A stretch of DNA of 64,000 bases from Anaerolineales bacterium (GTDB lineage Bacteria > Chloroflexota > Anaerolineae > Anaerolineales > Villigracilaceae), in assembly GCA_026928255.1 (NCBI GenBank), contig JAIXKJ010000003.1:211833-275832 (forward strand). The letters are read 5' to 3'. The notes below the pieces were generated by a model, which worked only from the letters and a program-made list of their open reading frames with translations, was not told the origin of the DNA and searched no databases. The translations under genes were made by a program, and so were the position numbers. Below are positions 50,461-59,604 of the stretch, one piece after another (position 1 is the first letter of the stretch; every line of letters begins with the position of its first letter).

Positions 50461-51486
50461 TTACGAAATGTGCAAAATGGACTTGACGATTTTATTGCCT
50501 TTGCGGTGCGTCCGTCGCCAACTGCTGTTGTCGTTGAGCGAAATCCAGCGGCGCTCTTCGGTGCGATAGAACCAATCTTTATCTTGCTGATAATGAACCA
50601 GCACGTCGGTGGATTCCCAAATGTTGAGAATCTCGTTGCCGTGCGCGTGAATGTCGTCAAAGTCGGTGGTGGCGCGTTGACCCATCTCGCTGTACAGCTC
50701 GTTTAATTCCAGCAACTTAAAGTTGATTTCTGCCGATAAGCGGTTTACGTTCAAGCCGACGCGCTGCGCTTCTTCGTACAAAATCGGGTAGCCGTGCGAA
50801 GGATATTTTGAATTAAGCGTGGAAGCGATTCGGTCGGAGATTTTCTCTTCTTTGATGTGATACGCCAGCAGTTCTTTGCAGAGCATAATCGAAAGCGACT
50901 CGGCGCGATCTACCGCGCCAATCACCAGCGGATGCACATATTGAAACAATTGCTGATACGGATTTTCGTTCGTGTCGGCGCGCTGCGCCTGCCAAAGTTT
51001 GACGACGCGATTTAATTCGTCCAAACTGACGCTGACGCGGTCGTTGTCGCGGTCAATGGGCGAGAGCGCGTGCGTCAGCGAAGTATCTACGGACGTGAGG
51101 TACGCCATCGGTCCCATGCGGATTTCGTTCGCGCCGAGCGCGACCATCGTCGCCGCCGACGCGCATTCGAGCGGAATTAGCGCGACGATTTCGTTGCAAT
51201 ATTGACGGAGCAGATTCACAATCCGCAGCGAGGCTTGACCGTTACCGCCGCTGGATTTGATGAAAAGATAAATTTTTTCTTGCTTGCCGATTTGTTCGAG
51301 CAGCTCGTATAAGGCTAACACGTCGTCGTGGCAGACTGCGCCGCGCGGGTTGTTAAAGTAGGCGACGAACGTGCCGCCTAATTTATGGGTTAAGTCTGCG
51401 ATGAGCGCTTGAGTTTTTTCAAACAAAATGGGAGGCTGTTTGGCTTTGAACTCTTTTTTCTTTGCGGGCTTTCCGTTGGATTCCAT
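50461..51486 (-). CDS. SDH-family Clp-fold serine proteinase
   Basis: 341 residues. A Clp/crotonase-like fold with KIYLFIKSSGGNGQASLRI near 71-89 and the nucleophile S110 in LECASAATMVALGANEI, then MGPMAYLTSVDTSL near 125. This matches the serine dehydrogenase proteinase group, which lacks the membrane anchors of SppA and the ATPase partner of ClpP. The C-terminal 100 residues contain a Trp/His-rich segment not explained by the fold. No signal peptide, so cytoplasmic. Natural substrate unknown. Confidence 0.85.
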   Translation of the reverse strand: MESNGKPAKKKEFKAKQPPILFEKTQALIADLTHKLGGTFVAYFNNPRGAVCHDDVLALYELLEQIGKQEKIYLFIKSSGGNGQASLRIVNLLRQYCNEIVALIPLECASAATMVALGANEIRMGPMAYLTSVDTSLTHALSPIDRDNDRVSVSLDELNRVVKLWQAQRADTNENPYQQLFQYVHPLVIGAVDRAESLSIMLCKELLAYHIKEEKISDRIASTLNSKYPSHGYPILYEEAQRVGLNVNRLSAEINFKLLELNELYSEMGQRATTDFDDIHAHGNEILNIWESTDVLVHYQQDKDWFYRTEERRWISLNDNSSWRRTHRKGNKIVKSILHIS

Positions 51487-51529
51487 ACGCGCATCTCCTC
51501 AAAATTTAATTCGTTAATGCTAACACAAT

Positions 51530-54247
51530 TTATTTTTTAGAACGCGACCAAACCCAGCCTGCCGCGAGTCCCAGCGCTTGACCGACGAGCGCCGCGTAAA
51601 CGACTCCGCGCAGTTTTTCTTCTAACAGCCAATTTGACAAATCGAAAGCGCCGAAGGCTAAGACGTTATACGCCAGCAACCCGCCGAACAACATGCCCAA
51701 CGCCATGCGAATTGCGGAGCGGCGTTTTGTAAAACGAGACGCGATTGCAAAGAACGCGCCCGAAGCGAACAAAATGATCAGCATGGCAATCGTCCACGCC
51801 GAGACGAGAGGGCGCCCGTCGGACGCAATGAAGGCGTCGGGGGTTTGAGTCGCTTCGGGCGTCGGGGTTGGCGGCGCGGGCTGCGTCATTTCGGGCGAGA
51901 TGACGGTAATCGCCACTTTGCCCGTTTGCGAGACGTCCAATTTCAGCGCGTCAGAAATGAGCGCGGGTTCGCTGGCGACGCGAATTTCGAGCAAGCCTGG
52001 TTTGTCTAACCCGAAGGCGGCGCGGGCGATTCCGTCCGTCGTCGCGGATTCGACTTGCTGTAAAATTCCGCCGCCTTCGCCAGTCAGCAGCATGGAAAAT
52101 CGCGCCACGGTCCCGTCGGGAACTTGGTTGCCGTTGCGGTCTTTGATGACGCTGGTGCGGAGCGAAATGGTGTCGCCGATGCTGAATAAGGGAGCGACGG
52201 TCGGTTCGGGGGTAGCGCCCGCTTCGGGCGTGGCGGCGGCGGGCGGCAGATCGAGCGAGAGCGAAATGATTTGATTCGGGTTGGGCGAGGTAACGTCTAT
52301 TAAGTCGTAGCCGATGGCGGGGATGGAAACGGGCGAGGCGCCCGTCGGCGTTAGTTCTTGAAAGAGCAGACGCGCCGCCACGTCAATGAAGGGCGCTTGT
52401 TTGCCGTATAAGGCGTAATAGGCGGTGAAACGCGAAAGGGCGGTGGCGTCGAAGTAGTAGGGCGCGTCGAAGGAAAATAGAATCAGCGTTTTGTTGAGCA
52501 GCGCGGACGGGCGCTCGCGGAAGAGGCGGCTGAGCAGCGCGGGCTGTCCGCGCGTTGCGTCGGCGACAGAGACGACGACCCAGTCGGCGGTTTTGAGGCT
52601 GTCGGCGAGCGGGCTTTCGTCGGAAGAGTCCAGCCAACTTTTGAGGTCGTCGAAAGAATAAGAACGCAGACGCGAGCCTTCGATTTGATTTCCGCTTTGC
52701 GGACCGTACAAACGCAAGACGGCGTTTTGAAATGTGTCGCTTGCTAAAATAGGGCGAGGCGCGCAATTCGCGCATTGCGTTGCGCTGACGGCGTCGGTGA
52801 TGAAAACGATGCGGCTGTTAGGGCGCGGCGGCGAAGGCAGAATAGAGGCAAGGTCTTGTTGGCTGGGGCTGACGAGCGTGGCGGCGCTGCGAGCGACTTG
52901 AAAGGCGATGTCGGCGTTGGCGGAAGGACTCGGCGCGGAGGATGAAGCAAGCACGTTGCCGATGGAGAAATTTTTATAAATTTTGAATTTCGCCGCGAGA
53001 ATCCGCGCTACGGAATCGTCCACGCGCTGAGCGAAGGCGGGATCTTCGCGGTATTTTTGCGCGAAGAAATCAATCGTGCGCGTGATGGAAGTGTAACTGT
53101 CGGGCGCGTCGTCGCCTTTGATGTTGCCTAAATAAAGCAAGTCGTTTCCAGCGAGGAAGGAATCGCGGGCGGCGATTCGCGCTTGAAAGGGGTTTCCGCT
53201 GGCGGCGTAAAATTCGCGCACGGCGGGCGAGCCGAGATCGTCGCTGATTAATAACCCGCTTTCCTCGTACCACGAGGCGAATTCTGGCAGGGCGAGAATT
53301 TGCCCCAACGCTTGCGAATCAAAACTGACTGGGCGCGTGGCGGCGCGGATGTTTCCTTGAAAGCCTTGATAGCGAATGTGCGAAACGAGCAAGCCGTCCG
53401 CCGTTTCGTCCGCTTCGTCGGCGTTGCCGGTTACGGCGAAGAACGGCGCGAACTCGACCTGTTTCAACTGTTCGAGCGATTTGCGAACGGTGGCGACTTC
53501 CTCTTGCGGAAGGCGGTCTGCGCCGCCCGCGCCGGGAAAATGTTTGGCGATTGCCAACAGTTTATGATTTGAGCCGTTGTGCAATCCGCGAATGTAGGCT
53601 TGCGCCAACTTGCCGACCCAATACGGGTCGCCGCCGAAGACTCGCGTTCCTAAGTCGCCGCCTGTCGCGGACGGGAATTCCAAAACGTCGAGCGACGGTC
53701 CCATCAACAAATTGAAACCCAACGCGGAGATTTCCGCGCCTAAAACTTCGCCAACTTTTTCGGAAAGGCTGGCGTTCCACGTTGCGCCGAGCGCCATTTG
53801 GCTGGGCAGGGGAGTCAGCCCGTCGAGGATTTGGTCGGCGGGCGCGCCGTCGCCTTCTTGCGAAATGCCGACGAAGAGCGGCGCGTAGGTGTTGCGAATG
53901 GAGTTTTGCGTCGGCGTGACGGAACTGCTCCATTCGATTTGCTGCAATTCGCCGATGAGGCGCTTTGCGCGGTCGAGCGTGTCCGCTTCGCTGAAATTGT
54001 TGTTTTGCGCTGTGAGAATCACGCCGCCAACGTGCCGATTGGCAATCAAGTCGTAAATTTGCGAATCGGCGGCGGCGCTGTCGCCGTTGAATGAGACGAG
54101 AAATAATTGTCCGACTCGTTCTTCGGGAGTCATCGAATCGATAATCACGCGCACGGCGCTGGGCGGCGCGGGCGTTTGCGCGGCGGCAGAACTTGGCGCA
54201 AGCGACAGAAGAAGAACGCTCAAAAAAAGAACGCGGATGAAACGCAT
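51530..54247 (-). CDS. Secreted, membrane-anchored glycoside hydrolase family 3-like protein
   Basis: 905 residues from the ATG at 54247. Signal peptide (1-24, ending SAAAQ), GH3 N-terminal barrel (about 35-380; MTPEERVGQLFLVSF, KHFPGAGG, SDDLGSPAV), a GH3_C-like middle (about 430-640), an Ig-like segment between Pro/Thr-rich linkers (about 680-790), and two or three membrane helices at the end. The nucleophile Asp in ISDDLG is kept, but the NagZ acid/base loop (KHFPGHG...D-S-H) is altered: His after KHFPG is Ala and the D-S-H positions read L-P-Q. Activity is therefore doubtful. Confidence 0.85.
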   Translation of the reverse strand: MRFIRVLFLSVLLLSLAPSSAAAQTPAPPSAVRVIIDSMTPEERVGQLFLVSFNGDSAAADSQIYDLIANRHVGGVILTAQNNNFSEADTLDRAKRLIGELQQIEWSSSVTPTQNSIRNTYAPLFVGISQEGDGAPADQILDGLTPLPSQMALGATWNASLSEKVGEVLGAEISALGFNLLMGPSLDVLEFPSATGGDLGTRVFGGDPYWVGKLAQAYIRGLHNGSNHKLLAIAKHFPGAGGADRLPQEEVATVRKSLEQLKQVEFAPFFAVTGNADEADETADGLLVSHIRYQGFQGNIRAATRPVSFDSQALGQILALPEFASWYEESGLLISDDLGSPAVREFYAASGNPFQARIAARDSFLAGNDLLYLGNIKGDDAPDSYTSITRTIDFFAQKYREDPAFAQRVDDSVARILAAKFKIYKNFSIGNVLASSSAPSPSANADIAFQVARSAATLVSPSQQDLASILPSPPRPNSRIVFITDAVSATQCANCAPRPILASDTFQNAVLRLYGPQSGNQIEGSRLRSYSFDDLKSWLDSSDESPLADSLKTADWVVVSVADATRGQPALLSRLFRERPSALLNKTLILFSFDAPYYFDATALSRFTAYYALYGKQAPFIDVAARLLFQELTPTGASPVSIPAIGYDLIDVTSPNPNQIISLSLDLPPAAATPEAGATPEPTVAPLFSIGDTISLRTSVIKDRNGNQVPDGTVARFSMLLTGEGGGILQQVESATTDGIARAAFGLDKPGLLEIRVASEPALISDALKLDVSQTGKVAITVISPEMTQPAPPTPTPEATQTPDAFIASDGRPLVSAWTIAMLIILFASGAFFAIASRFTKRRSAIRMALGMLFGGLLAYNVLAFGAFDLSNWLLEEKLRGVVYAALVGQALGLAAGWVWSRSKK

Positions 54248-54277
54248 TTTATTCTTATAACACAATTTGAGAGACGA

Positions 54278-55027
54278 CTATCCGCGCCCCAACGCTTGAG
54301 CCGCCGTTTGCGGGTCGTCGGTGAAGATTCCGTCCGCGCCCCAATCGCGCAGACGTTGAACGTCTGCGGGCGAATTCGCCGTCCAAACGTGGACGCGGCG
54401 GCGGAGACGATGCGCGCGTTCGACGCTTTCGCGGCGAACGTCTGAGATGTGCGGGTGAAGCGCTTGATAATCGCCGAACATAAAACCGAAGGAACGCGCC
54501 CACGCGCCTTTTACAGCAGGCAGGGCGAGCAACCCGCGCGGGATTTGAGGGAGAAGTCGCCGCGCTATGTTTAAGTTGGAAGGAAAAAAAGAAGAGAAGA
54601 TAATTTGTTCGGCGTTGTTGTGTCGTTGAATTAACGAGCAGACTTTGGCGGTTAACCCGTCCCACGGCGAATTGTAGTTGGTCAATTCGACGTTGATTAA
54701 TTTATCTTTGCCGACGGTTTCAAAGACTTCTTCTAACAGCGGAATCTTTACGCCGCTGAATTTTTTGTCAAACCACGCGCCCGCGTCCAACGCGCGGATT
54801 TGTTCCAGCGTCAGTCGTCTCACGCTGCCCGCGCCGTTTGTCGTGCGGTTGACTGTCGCGTCATGGAGGACGACGATTTGACCGTCGGCGCTGAGTTTTG
54901 CGTCAAGCTCGACTCCGTCCGCGCCTTTGCGGAGGGCTTGCTCAAACGCGGGGAGCGTGTTTTCCGGCGCGTGAGCGGAGTCGCCGCGATGGGCGAGGAG
55001 GATCGGGCGTGGAAAAGTTTCAAGCAT
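54278..55027 (-). CDS. Glycerophosphodiester phosphodiesterase
   Basis: 249 residues, TIM barrel. LLAHRGDSAHAPENTLPAF near 10-28 gives the catalytic His and metal Glu; VELDAKLSADGQIVVLHD near 39-56 gives the second His and metal ligands; the C-terminal HVWTANSPADVQRL and WGADGIFTDDP complete the family pattern. It hydrolyses glycerophosphodiesters to glycerol 3-phosphate. No signal peptide. Confidence 0.94.
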   Translation of the reverse strand: MLETFPRPILLAHRGDSAHAPENTLPAFEQALRKGADGVELDAKLSADGQIVVLHDATVNRTTNGAGSVRRLTLEQIRALDAGAWFDKKFSGVKIPLLEEVFETVGKDKLINVELTNYNSPWDGLTAKVCSLIQRHNNAEQIIFSSFFPSNLNIARRLLPQIPRGLLALPAVKGAWARSFGFMFGDYQALHPHISDVRRESVERAHRLRRRVHVWTANSPADVQRLRDWGADGIFTDDPQTAAQALGRG

Positions 55028-55061
55028 GGCTGACAGGTTCGAGGTCCAAAAAGGGGCGAGA

Positions 55062-56396
55062 TTAAATATCTACAAAATAGGCTTGCGCGGCGCGGTCAAT
55101 CATTTCGCGCGTCATCGCGGGCGGAACGGCAAGGTAGGAAGAGATGTCGAGAATTTGGTCGCATAAATCGCGCGGATGCGAGGCGCGCAATTTGCGATTG
55201 CGTTTGATGTACCATTCTTGCAGAAGGTACGCCAACCCTTGATCGTTGTATTCGATGCGTTTGTCTTGCGCGACGCGCTTGAAAATTTCTCGATATTCTT
55301 CAAAGGAGGGGTCGCCGATTTCGATTTTGTGGCGCAGACGGCGCAGGAAGGCTTCGTCCACGAGGTCTTTGGGCGGCAGGTTGGTGGAGAAAACAATCAG
55401 CACGTCGAAGGGGACTTCGACTTTGCGCCCGGTGTGCAGACGCAGAAAATCTATGCGGTTTTCAAGCGGGACGATCCAGCGGTTGAGCAGGTCGCGCGGG
55501 CGGACTTGCTGACGACCGAAATCGTCAATGAGCAAAATGCCGCCGTTGGCTTTGACTTGAAACGGCGCTTCGTAAAATTTGGCGGTGTCGTCGAAGACGA
55601 GGTCGAGCCCTTCGAGAGTCAGTTCGCCGCCGACGACGATAAAGGGGCGGCGGATTTTTACCCAGCGCGGGTCGCGGCGGGCGCTGGCGCGCAGGGCGCC
55701 CGTCGGCGTGGGCGACGCGGCGGTTTTTTCTTCCGGCGCGAGCGTGTGGCTGACGGCGTCGTAGAGTTTGATGACTTGTCCGTCCAAATAAAGCGCGTAG
55801 GGGATGTACATATTTTGGCTTAAGACTAAATTGCCAAAGGCGCGGGCGATGCTGGTCTTGCCATTGCCCGGAGGTCCGTACATAAAGATGGACGTGCCAG
55901 AGTTGAGCGCCGGCCCTAAGCGTTGAAAGGTGTTTTCGGAGATAATTAATTGCGAGAGGATTTGGCGCATGGTGCGCGTGGTTACGGTAACGCGCCCCGT
56001 CTTTTGGCGGCGGATGGCTTCGTTGTACATTTCAAAGGGGACGGGCGCGGGTCCCGCGTATTGACTGCGTTCCAGCGCTTCGCGCGCGCGGACGCTGCCC
56101 GCGCCGGTGATTCCGTAAGTGTAAGAGCCTTCGCCCAGCCCGCCCGCCGACGATTTGACTTCGACTAATTTTTCTTGTTTCAACGCCGTCAGCAGTTGAT
56201 CGGTTACGCCCGCGAAAGGAAGCGCGATTTCTTCCGAGATTTTGCTTCCGTTTAAGTAACCGCGAAAATAAAGGACTTTCAAAATTAAGTCTTGAAGCCA
56301 AAGCATGGAAAGCCCGGTGTCTTCGAGGCTGTTGATCTGCGGCGGAACGAATCCGCCGGGCGCGGCGGCGGGCATTTGTCCAGTTTGTTTGAACAT
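55062..56396 (-). CDS. AAA+ family ATPase of unknown role
   Basis: 444 residues from the ATG at 56396 (GGAGAA upstream). The N-terminal third (about 25-110) looks like a winged-helix fold. Walker A is MYGPPGNGKTSIARAFG near 167-183, Walker B GGILLIDDFGRQQVRP near 285-300, sensor 1 IVFSTNLPP near 338 and an arginine-finger-type segment FLRRLRHKIEI. The protein is not a helicase loader, Clp or MoxR that I can name. A TATAAT on the minus strand at 56439-56444 is the likely -10. Confidence 0.8.
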   Translation of the reverse strand: MFKQTGQMPAAAPGGFVPPQINSLEDTGLSMLWLQDLILKVLYFRGYLNGSKISEEIALPFAGVTDQLLTALKQEKLVEVKSSAGGLGEGSYTYGITGAGSVRAREALERSQYAGPAPVPFEMYNEAIRRQKTGRVTVTTRTMRQILSQLIISENTFQRLGPALNSGTSIFMYGPPGNGKTSIARAFGNLVLSQNMYIPYALYLDGQVIKLYDAVSHTLAPEEKTAASPTPTGALRASARRDPRWVKIRRPFIVVGGELTLEGLDLVFDDTAKFYEAPFQVKANGGILLIDDFGRQQVRPRDLLNRWIVPLENRIDFLRLHTGRKVEVPFDVLIVFSTNLPPKDLVDEAFLRRLRHKIEIGDPSFEEYREIFKRVAQDKRIEYNDQGLAYLLQEWYIKRNRKLRASHPRDLCDQILDISSYLAVPPAMTREMIDRAAQAYFVDI

Positions 56397-56471
56397 CGTT
56401 GATTCTCCAAGTCCCAAAATCGAAAAGATAACGAACGAATTATACTGCTTTTCATTTATAATCCAGCCGCT

Positions 56472-57155
56472 ATGAATCTATCTGTGATTATCCCCGTTTA
56501 TAACGAAGTTGAAAGCCTCGAAACGATTATCGAGCGCGTGCGAAACACAAAACTGGCTTCCGAAATTATTTTAGTGGACGACGGCTCGACCGACGGCACG
56601 CGCGAGATTTTGACGCGCATGAAAGGGCAAGCAGATTTGCGAATCATCTTGCATGAGAAAAATCAAGGCAAAGGCGCCGCGGTGCGGACGGGCATGTTCG
56701 CCGCGCAAGGCGACGTGCTGCTCATCCAAGACGCGGACTTGGAGTACGACCCGCGCGAGTACCCCGAACTGCTCAAGCCCATTCAAGAGGGGATAGCGGA
56801 TGTGGTCTACGGTTCGCGCTTTCTCGGCAAGGCGCGGCGAGTAACGATGTTCTGGCACATGGTGGCCAACAAACTGCTGACCTTGATGACCAACGTCCTC
56901 TACAACACTATTTTGACCGACATGGAAACGGGCTACAAAGTGTTCCGCAAAGAGGTCATCGCGGATATGACGATTCATTCCAACAGTTTTAACTTTGAGC
57001 CGGAATTTACCGCCAAAATTTTGAAGCGAAAATATCGCATCTTTGAAACGCCGATTACGTTTAACCCGCGCGATTATTCGCAAGGGAAAAAAATAAAATT
57101 GCACGACGCCTTTGAAGCGGTTTGGACGCTGTTGAAATATCGGTTTGTGGATTAA
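56472..57155 (+). CDS. Glycosyltransferase family 2 (soluble DPM1-like)
   Basis: 227 residues. SVIIPVYNEVESL at 4-16, LVDDGSTDGT near 35, KNQGKGAAVRTG near 63, the metal site DADLEYDP near 89 and GYKVFRKE near 150. It probably transfers a sugar to polyprenyl phosphate. No membrane helix. A TATAAT at 56457-56462 is nine bases ahead of the ATG with no ribosome binding site, suggesting a nearly leaderless transcript. Confidence 0.92.
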   Translation: MNLSVIIPVYNEVESLETIIERVRNTKLASEIILVDDGSTDGTREILTRMKGQADLRIILHEKNQGKGAAVRTGMFAAQGDVLLIQDADLEYDPREYPELLKPIQEGIADVVYGSRFLGKARRVTMFWHMVANKLLTLMTNVLYNTILTDMETGYKVFRKEVIADMTIHSNSFNFEPEFTAKILKRKYRIFETPITFNPRDYSQGKKIKLHDAFEAVWTLLKYRFVD

Positions 57156-57157
57156 AC

Positions 57158-57487
57158 GTGAACGCCGTCGAGTTGGAAATTCAACGCGAGTTGGATGCGG
57201 CGCTTAACGCGCGCGCCAATCAAAACGAAGGACGGGCGCGAGTCTGCGCGCGCCGCGCCGCTGGCGTCGCCATTCGAGAGTATCTCTCGCGCAAGGAAAT
57301 TCCGTTGCCGAGCCGCTCCGCGCACACGCTGCTGATTTTCATCCAAAGCGCCGCGCCGCTTCCGCCAGAGTTGAAAACCTGCGCCGCGCATTTGACAATC
57401 CGCGTTACCGAAGAGTTCAAACTTCCCATTGACGCGGATTTAGTCGCCGAAGCGCGCGCGTTATGCGATTGGTTGATGAAAAATTAG
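57158..57487 (+). CDS. Small helical protein of unknown function
   Basis: 109 residues from a GTG at 57158, two bases after the preceding stop, so translation is coupled. Mostly helical, with an Ala/Arg-rich core (EGRARVCARRAAGVAIREYL near 26-45) and a conserved-looking end (ELKTCAAHLTIRVTEEFKLP, ALCDWLM). The composition resembles small HEPN-like proteins, but no motif fixes this. Not recognised. A terminator follows. Confidence 0.65.
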   Translation: MNAVELEIQRELDAALNARANQNEGRARVCARRAAGVAIREYLSRKEIPLPSRSAHTLLIFIQSAAPLPPELKTCAAHLTIRVTEEFKLPIDADLVAEARALCDWLMKN

Positions 57488-57496
57488 AACGTCAAT

Positions 57497-57527
57497 AAAA
57501 AACGCCGAGATTTCCTCGACGTTTTTT
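57497..57527 (+). terminator. Bidirectional rho-independent terminator
   Basis: AAAAAACGCCGAG (57497-57509) pairs with CTCGACGTTTTTT (57515-57527) with one C-A mismatch and a 5-nt loop. Placed between convergent genes ending at 57487 and 57533. Confidence 0.88.
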
Positions 57528-57532
57528 ATCTC

Positions 57533-57922
57533 TTAGAGATTCTCAATCACGCGCTTTAACTTGACTTCAACCTCTTCCGCAATTGGAGTCAACGCCGCGT
57601 TCTCCACATTGGACATGCTCGCCAGCGGGTTGACCGCCGAGACCTCCGTCTTGCCTTCGCCCGCGTCCTGCACGATGACGTTGCACGGCAACAGCGCTCC
57701 GATGTGCGCTTCGGCGCTCAACGCGCGGTGCGCGAAAGGCGGATTGCACGCGCCCAAAATCCGGTAGGGACGAAAGTCCACGTCCAGTTTTTTCTTCAAC
57801 GTGGCGGTTACGTCAATTTCAGTCAGGATGCCGAAGCCTTCTTTTTTCAACTCTTCCGTTACGCGCTCAATCGCCGTGTCGAAAGATAAGTCAACAACCT
57901 TTGTGAAATAATACTCGCTCAT
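57533..57922 (-). CDS. DUF302 protein
   Basis: 129 residues matching DUF302: an N-terminal strand-helix with FDTAIERVTEELKKEGFGILTEIDV (14-38), the YRILGACNPPFAHRAL motif near 53-68 and LLPCNVIVQ near 77. These small proteins occur near redox or heavy-metal functions, but no biochemical role is established that I know of. Single cysteines at ~59 and ~80 might be functional. Monocistronic. Confidence 0.88.
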   Translation of the reverse strand: MSEYYFTKVVDLSFDTAIERVTEELKKEGFGILTEIDVTATLKKKLDVDFRPYRILGACNPPFAHRALSAEAHIGALLPCNVIVQDAGEGKTEVSAVNPLASMSNVENAALTPIAEEVEVKLKRVIENL

Positions 57923-57948
57923 ATTTTCTCCTTTACTTTGAAACTTCC

Positions 57949-58078
57949 CTCACCCTACTCCTCTCCCGAAGGGAGAGGGAACTGGGGGATGATGGCAAAA
58001 AAATCTAGTTAATCTCCCAAAGAGAGAGGGAACTTAACTCCCTTCTCCCTATGGGAGAAGGGTTGGGGATGAGGGCAA
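57949..58078. repeat. Cluster of REP-like palindromes
   Basis: Three related units: CTCTCCCGAAGGGAGAGG (about 57961-57979) with a CCCTCACCC lead, a GAGGGAACTTAACTCCC junction (about 58027-58043), and CCCTTCTCCCTATGGGAGAAGGGTTGGGGATGAGGG split around 58040-58075. They belong to the same family as 44282-44316 and 46817-46900, and fill most of the space between the DUF302 gene and the next heptamer array. Confidence 0.82.
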
Positions 58079-58105
58079 GAAGCCAAGCCAATTCCCGCTA
58101 TCTTC

Positions 58106-58148
58106 AAACCTACAACCTTAAACCTGTAACCTTCAACCTTAAAACCTA
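58106..58148. repeat. Heptanucleotide repeat array ending in a stop codon
   Basis: Units AAACCTA, CAACCTT, AAACCTG, TAACCTT, CAACCTT, then one extra A and AAACCTA (58142-58148). The last three bases (CTA) are the TAG stop of the phosphohexomutase on the minus strand, the same arrangement as at 10157-10163. Confidence 0.88.
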
Positions 58149-59579
58149 CTTCTCAATCCCCGCCACCTTCAAACCGTCCTGCAAAATTGCCTGGACTTTA
58201 TCCGCGTGGCGCGTTTCGCAGTACACGCGCAGAATCGGCTCCGTGCCAGAGAAGCGGATTAACATCCAGCCGCCGTCTTCCAAGTTGAATTGGAATCCGT
58301 CCACCGTGACTAAACTCGTAACTTTCAGTCCGCCCAGCGTTTGCGGGTTATTGTCCATGATGATTTTCTTGCGCGTCTCGTGGTCGCCTGTGAAGGGGCT
58401 GTCCACGCGGTCGTAAAAATATTCGCCGCCGACTTTTTCAAATAAATCTTTGAGCAACTCGGTCGGTTTTTTGCCGGTCTTGACCATGAAGTCGAGCATG
58501 TACAAGCCCGCCAAAATTCCGTCGCGTTCGGGCACGTTGCCGCGAAAGGCGTAGCCGCCGCTTTCTTCGCCGCCGATGAGCGCGTTGGTTTCGGTCATCT
58601 TCGGCGCGACGTATTTGAACCCCACGCCCGTCTCGTGGACTGGCACGCCGTAAATCTCGCCCAGTTTGTTTAACATGCGCGTCGTCGAAAGCGTCTTGAC
58701 GATGTCGCCGCGCAGCCCGCGCACTTCGAGCAGGTAATACGCCAACAGCCCGTACACGCGCAACTGGTTGATGAACTCGCCGTTCTCGTCGCCCACGCCG
58801 CTGCGGTCGGCGTCGCCGTCGGTGATGAGCAGCACGTCGGCGCGGTTGTCCACCGTCGCCTGCAAGCCGACGTCGATGTTGGGGCGAATCGGTTCGGGGC
58901 GTTTCATCTCCGGAAAAGACGGGTTGCGGACGTTGTGAATTTCAATCACCTTCGTTTTTCCGCCCGCCAGCAGGCGCGTGAACCAGCCCGCGCCGTTGCC
59001 CCACATCGCGTCCACCATCACCGTCAAGCCCGCGTCTTTGATGGGTTGCAAATCAATCAGCCCGTCGCGGGTCAGGTGTTCGATGTAACCGATCGAGGCG
59101 TCGAACTTGACGATTTCTCCCGCCGCTTCAGCCTCTTTGAAATTTTTGCGCCGCACATCTTTGACCTCGTCCGGAATCCCCGCTTCAATCTGATTCAACC
59201 CTTCGGGGTCGATCGCGCCGCCCGTCTCGTTGCGGACTTTGAATCCGTTGTCCGTTGGCGGGTTGTGACTCGCCGTAATGTTGACCGCGCCCGCCGCTTT
59301 CTTGTCTAACACGGCGTAAGCGATGACCGGCGTCGGCGTCGCGCCGTCTGTCAGCCAGACTTTGAAGCCGTTGCCCGCCAACACCTCCGCGACGGCGGCG
59401 GCGAAATCTTCCGAGCCGAAGCGCTTATCGTGCCCGACCACAATCCACGCGCCCTTTTTGCCAACCGATAACATGTACGAAGCGAAACCCTGCGTCGCCC
59501 GGCGGACGTTGTCGAAGGTGTAATCTTCTGCGATCACTCCGCGCCAACCGTCCGTGCCAAATTTGATTTTGAATGCCAT
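58146..59579 (-). CDS. Phosphoglucomutase/phosphomannomutase family protein
   Basis: 477 residues from the ATG at 59579. FGTDGWRG (7-14), the phospho-Ser S104 in [12 protein letters not shown], the metal loop DGDADRSG near 255, the sugar-binding [10 protein letters not shown] near 352 and the phosphate loop [12 protein letters not shown] near 440. It interconverts hexose 1- and 6-phosphates, supplying glucose 1-phosphate for RfbA among others. AGGAG lies seven bases upstream of this ATG, so the longer frame to 59636 is rejected. Stop codon falls in the heptamer array. Confidence 0.94.
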   Translation of the reverse strand: MAFKIKFGTDGWRGVIAEDYTFDNVRRATQGFASYMLSVGKKGAWIVVGHDKRFGSEDFAAAVAEVLAGNGFKVWLTDGATPTPVIAYAVLDKKAAGAVNITASHNPPTDNGFKVRNETGGAIDPEGLNQIEAGIPDEVKDVRRKNFKEAEAAGEIVKFDASIGYIEHLTRDGLIDLQPIKDAGLTVMVDAMWGNGAGWFTRLLAGGKTKVIEIHNVRNPSFPEMKRPEPIRPNIDVGLQATVDNRADVLLITDGDADRSGVGDENGEFINQLRVYGLLAYYLLEVRGLRGDIVKTLSTTRMLNKLGEIYGVPVHETGVGFKYVAPKMTETNALIGGEESGGYAFRGNVPERDGILAGLYMLDFMVKTGKKPTELLKDLFEKVGGEYFYDRVDSPFTGDHETRKKIIMDNNPQTLGGLKVTSLVTVDGFQFNLEDGGWMLIRFSGTEPILRVYCETRHADKVQAILQDGLKVAGIEK

Positions 59580-59604
59580 GATGATTCTCCTGTAAAGATG
59601 ACTG

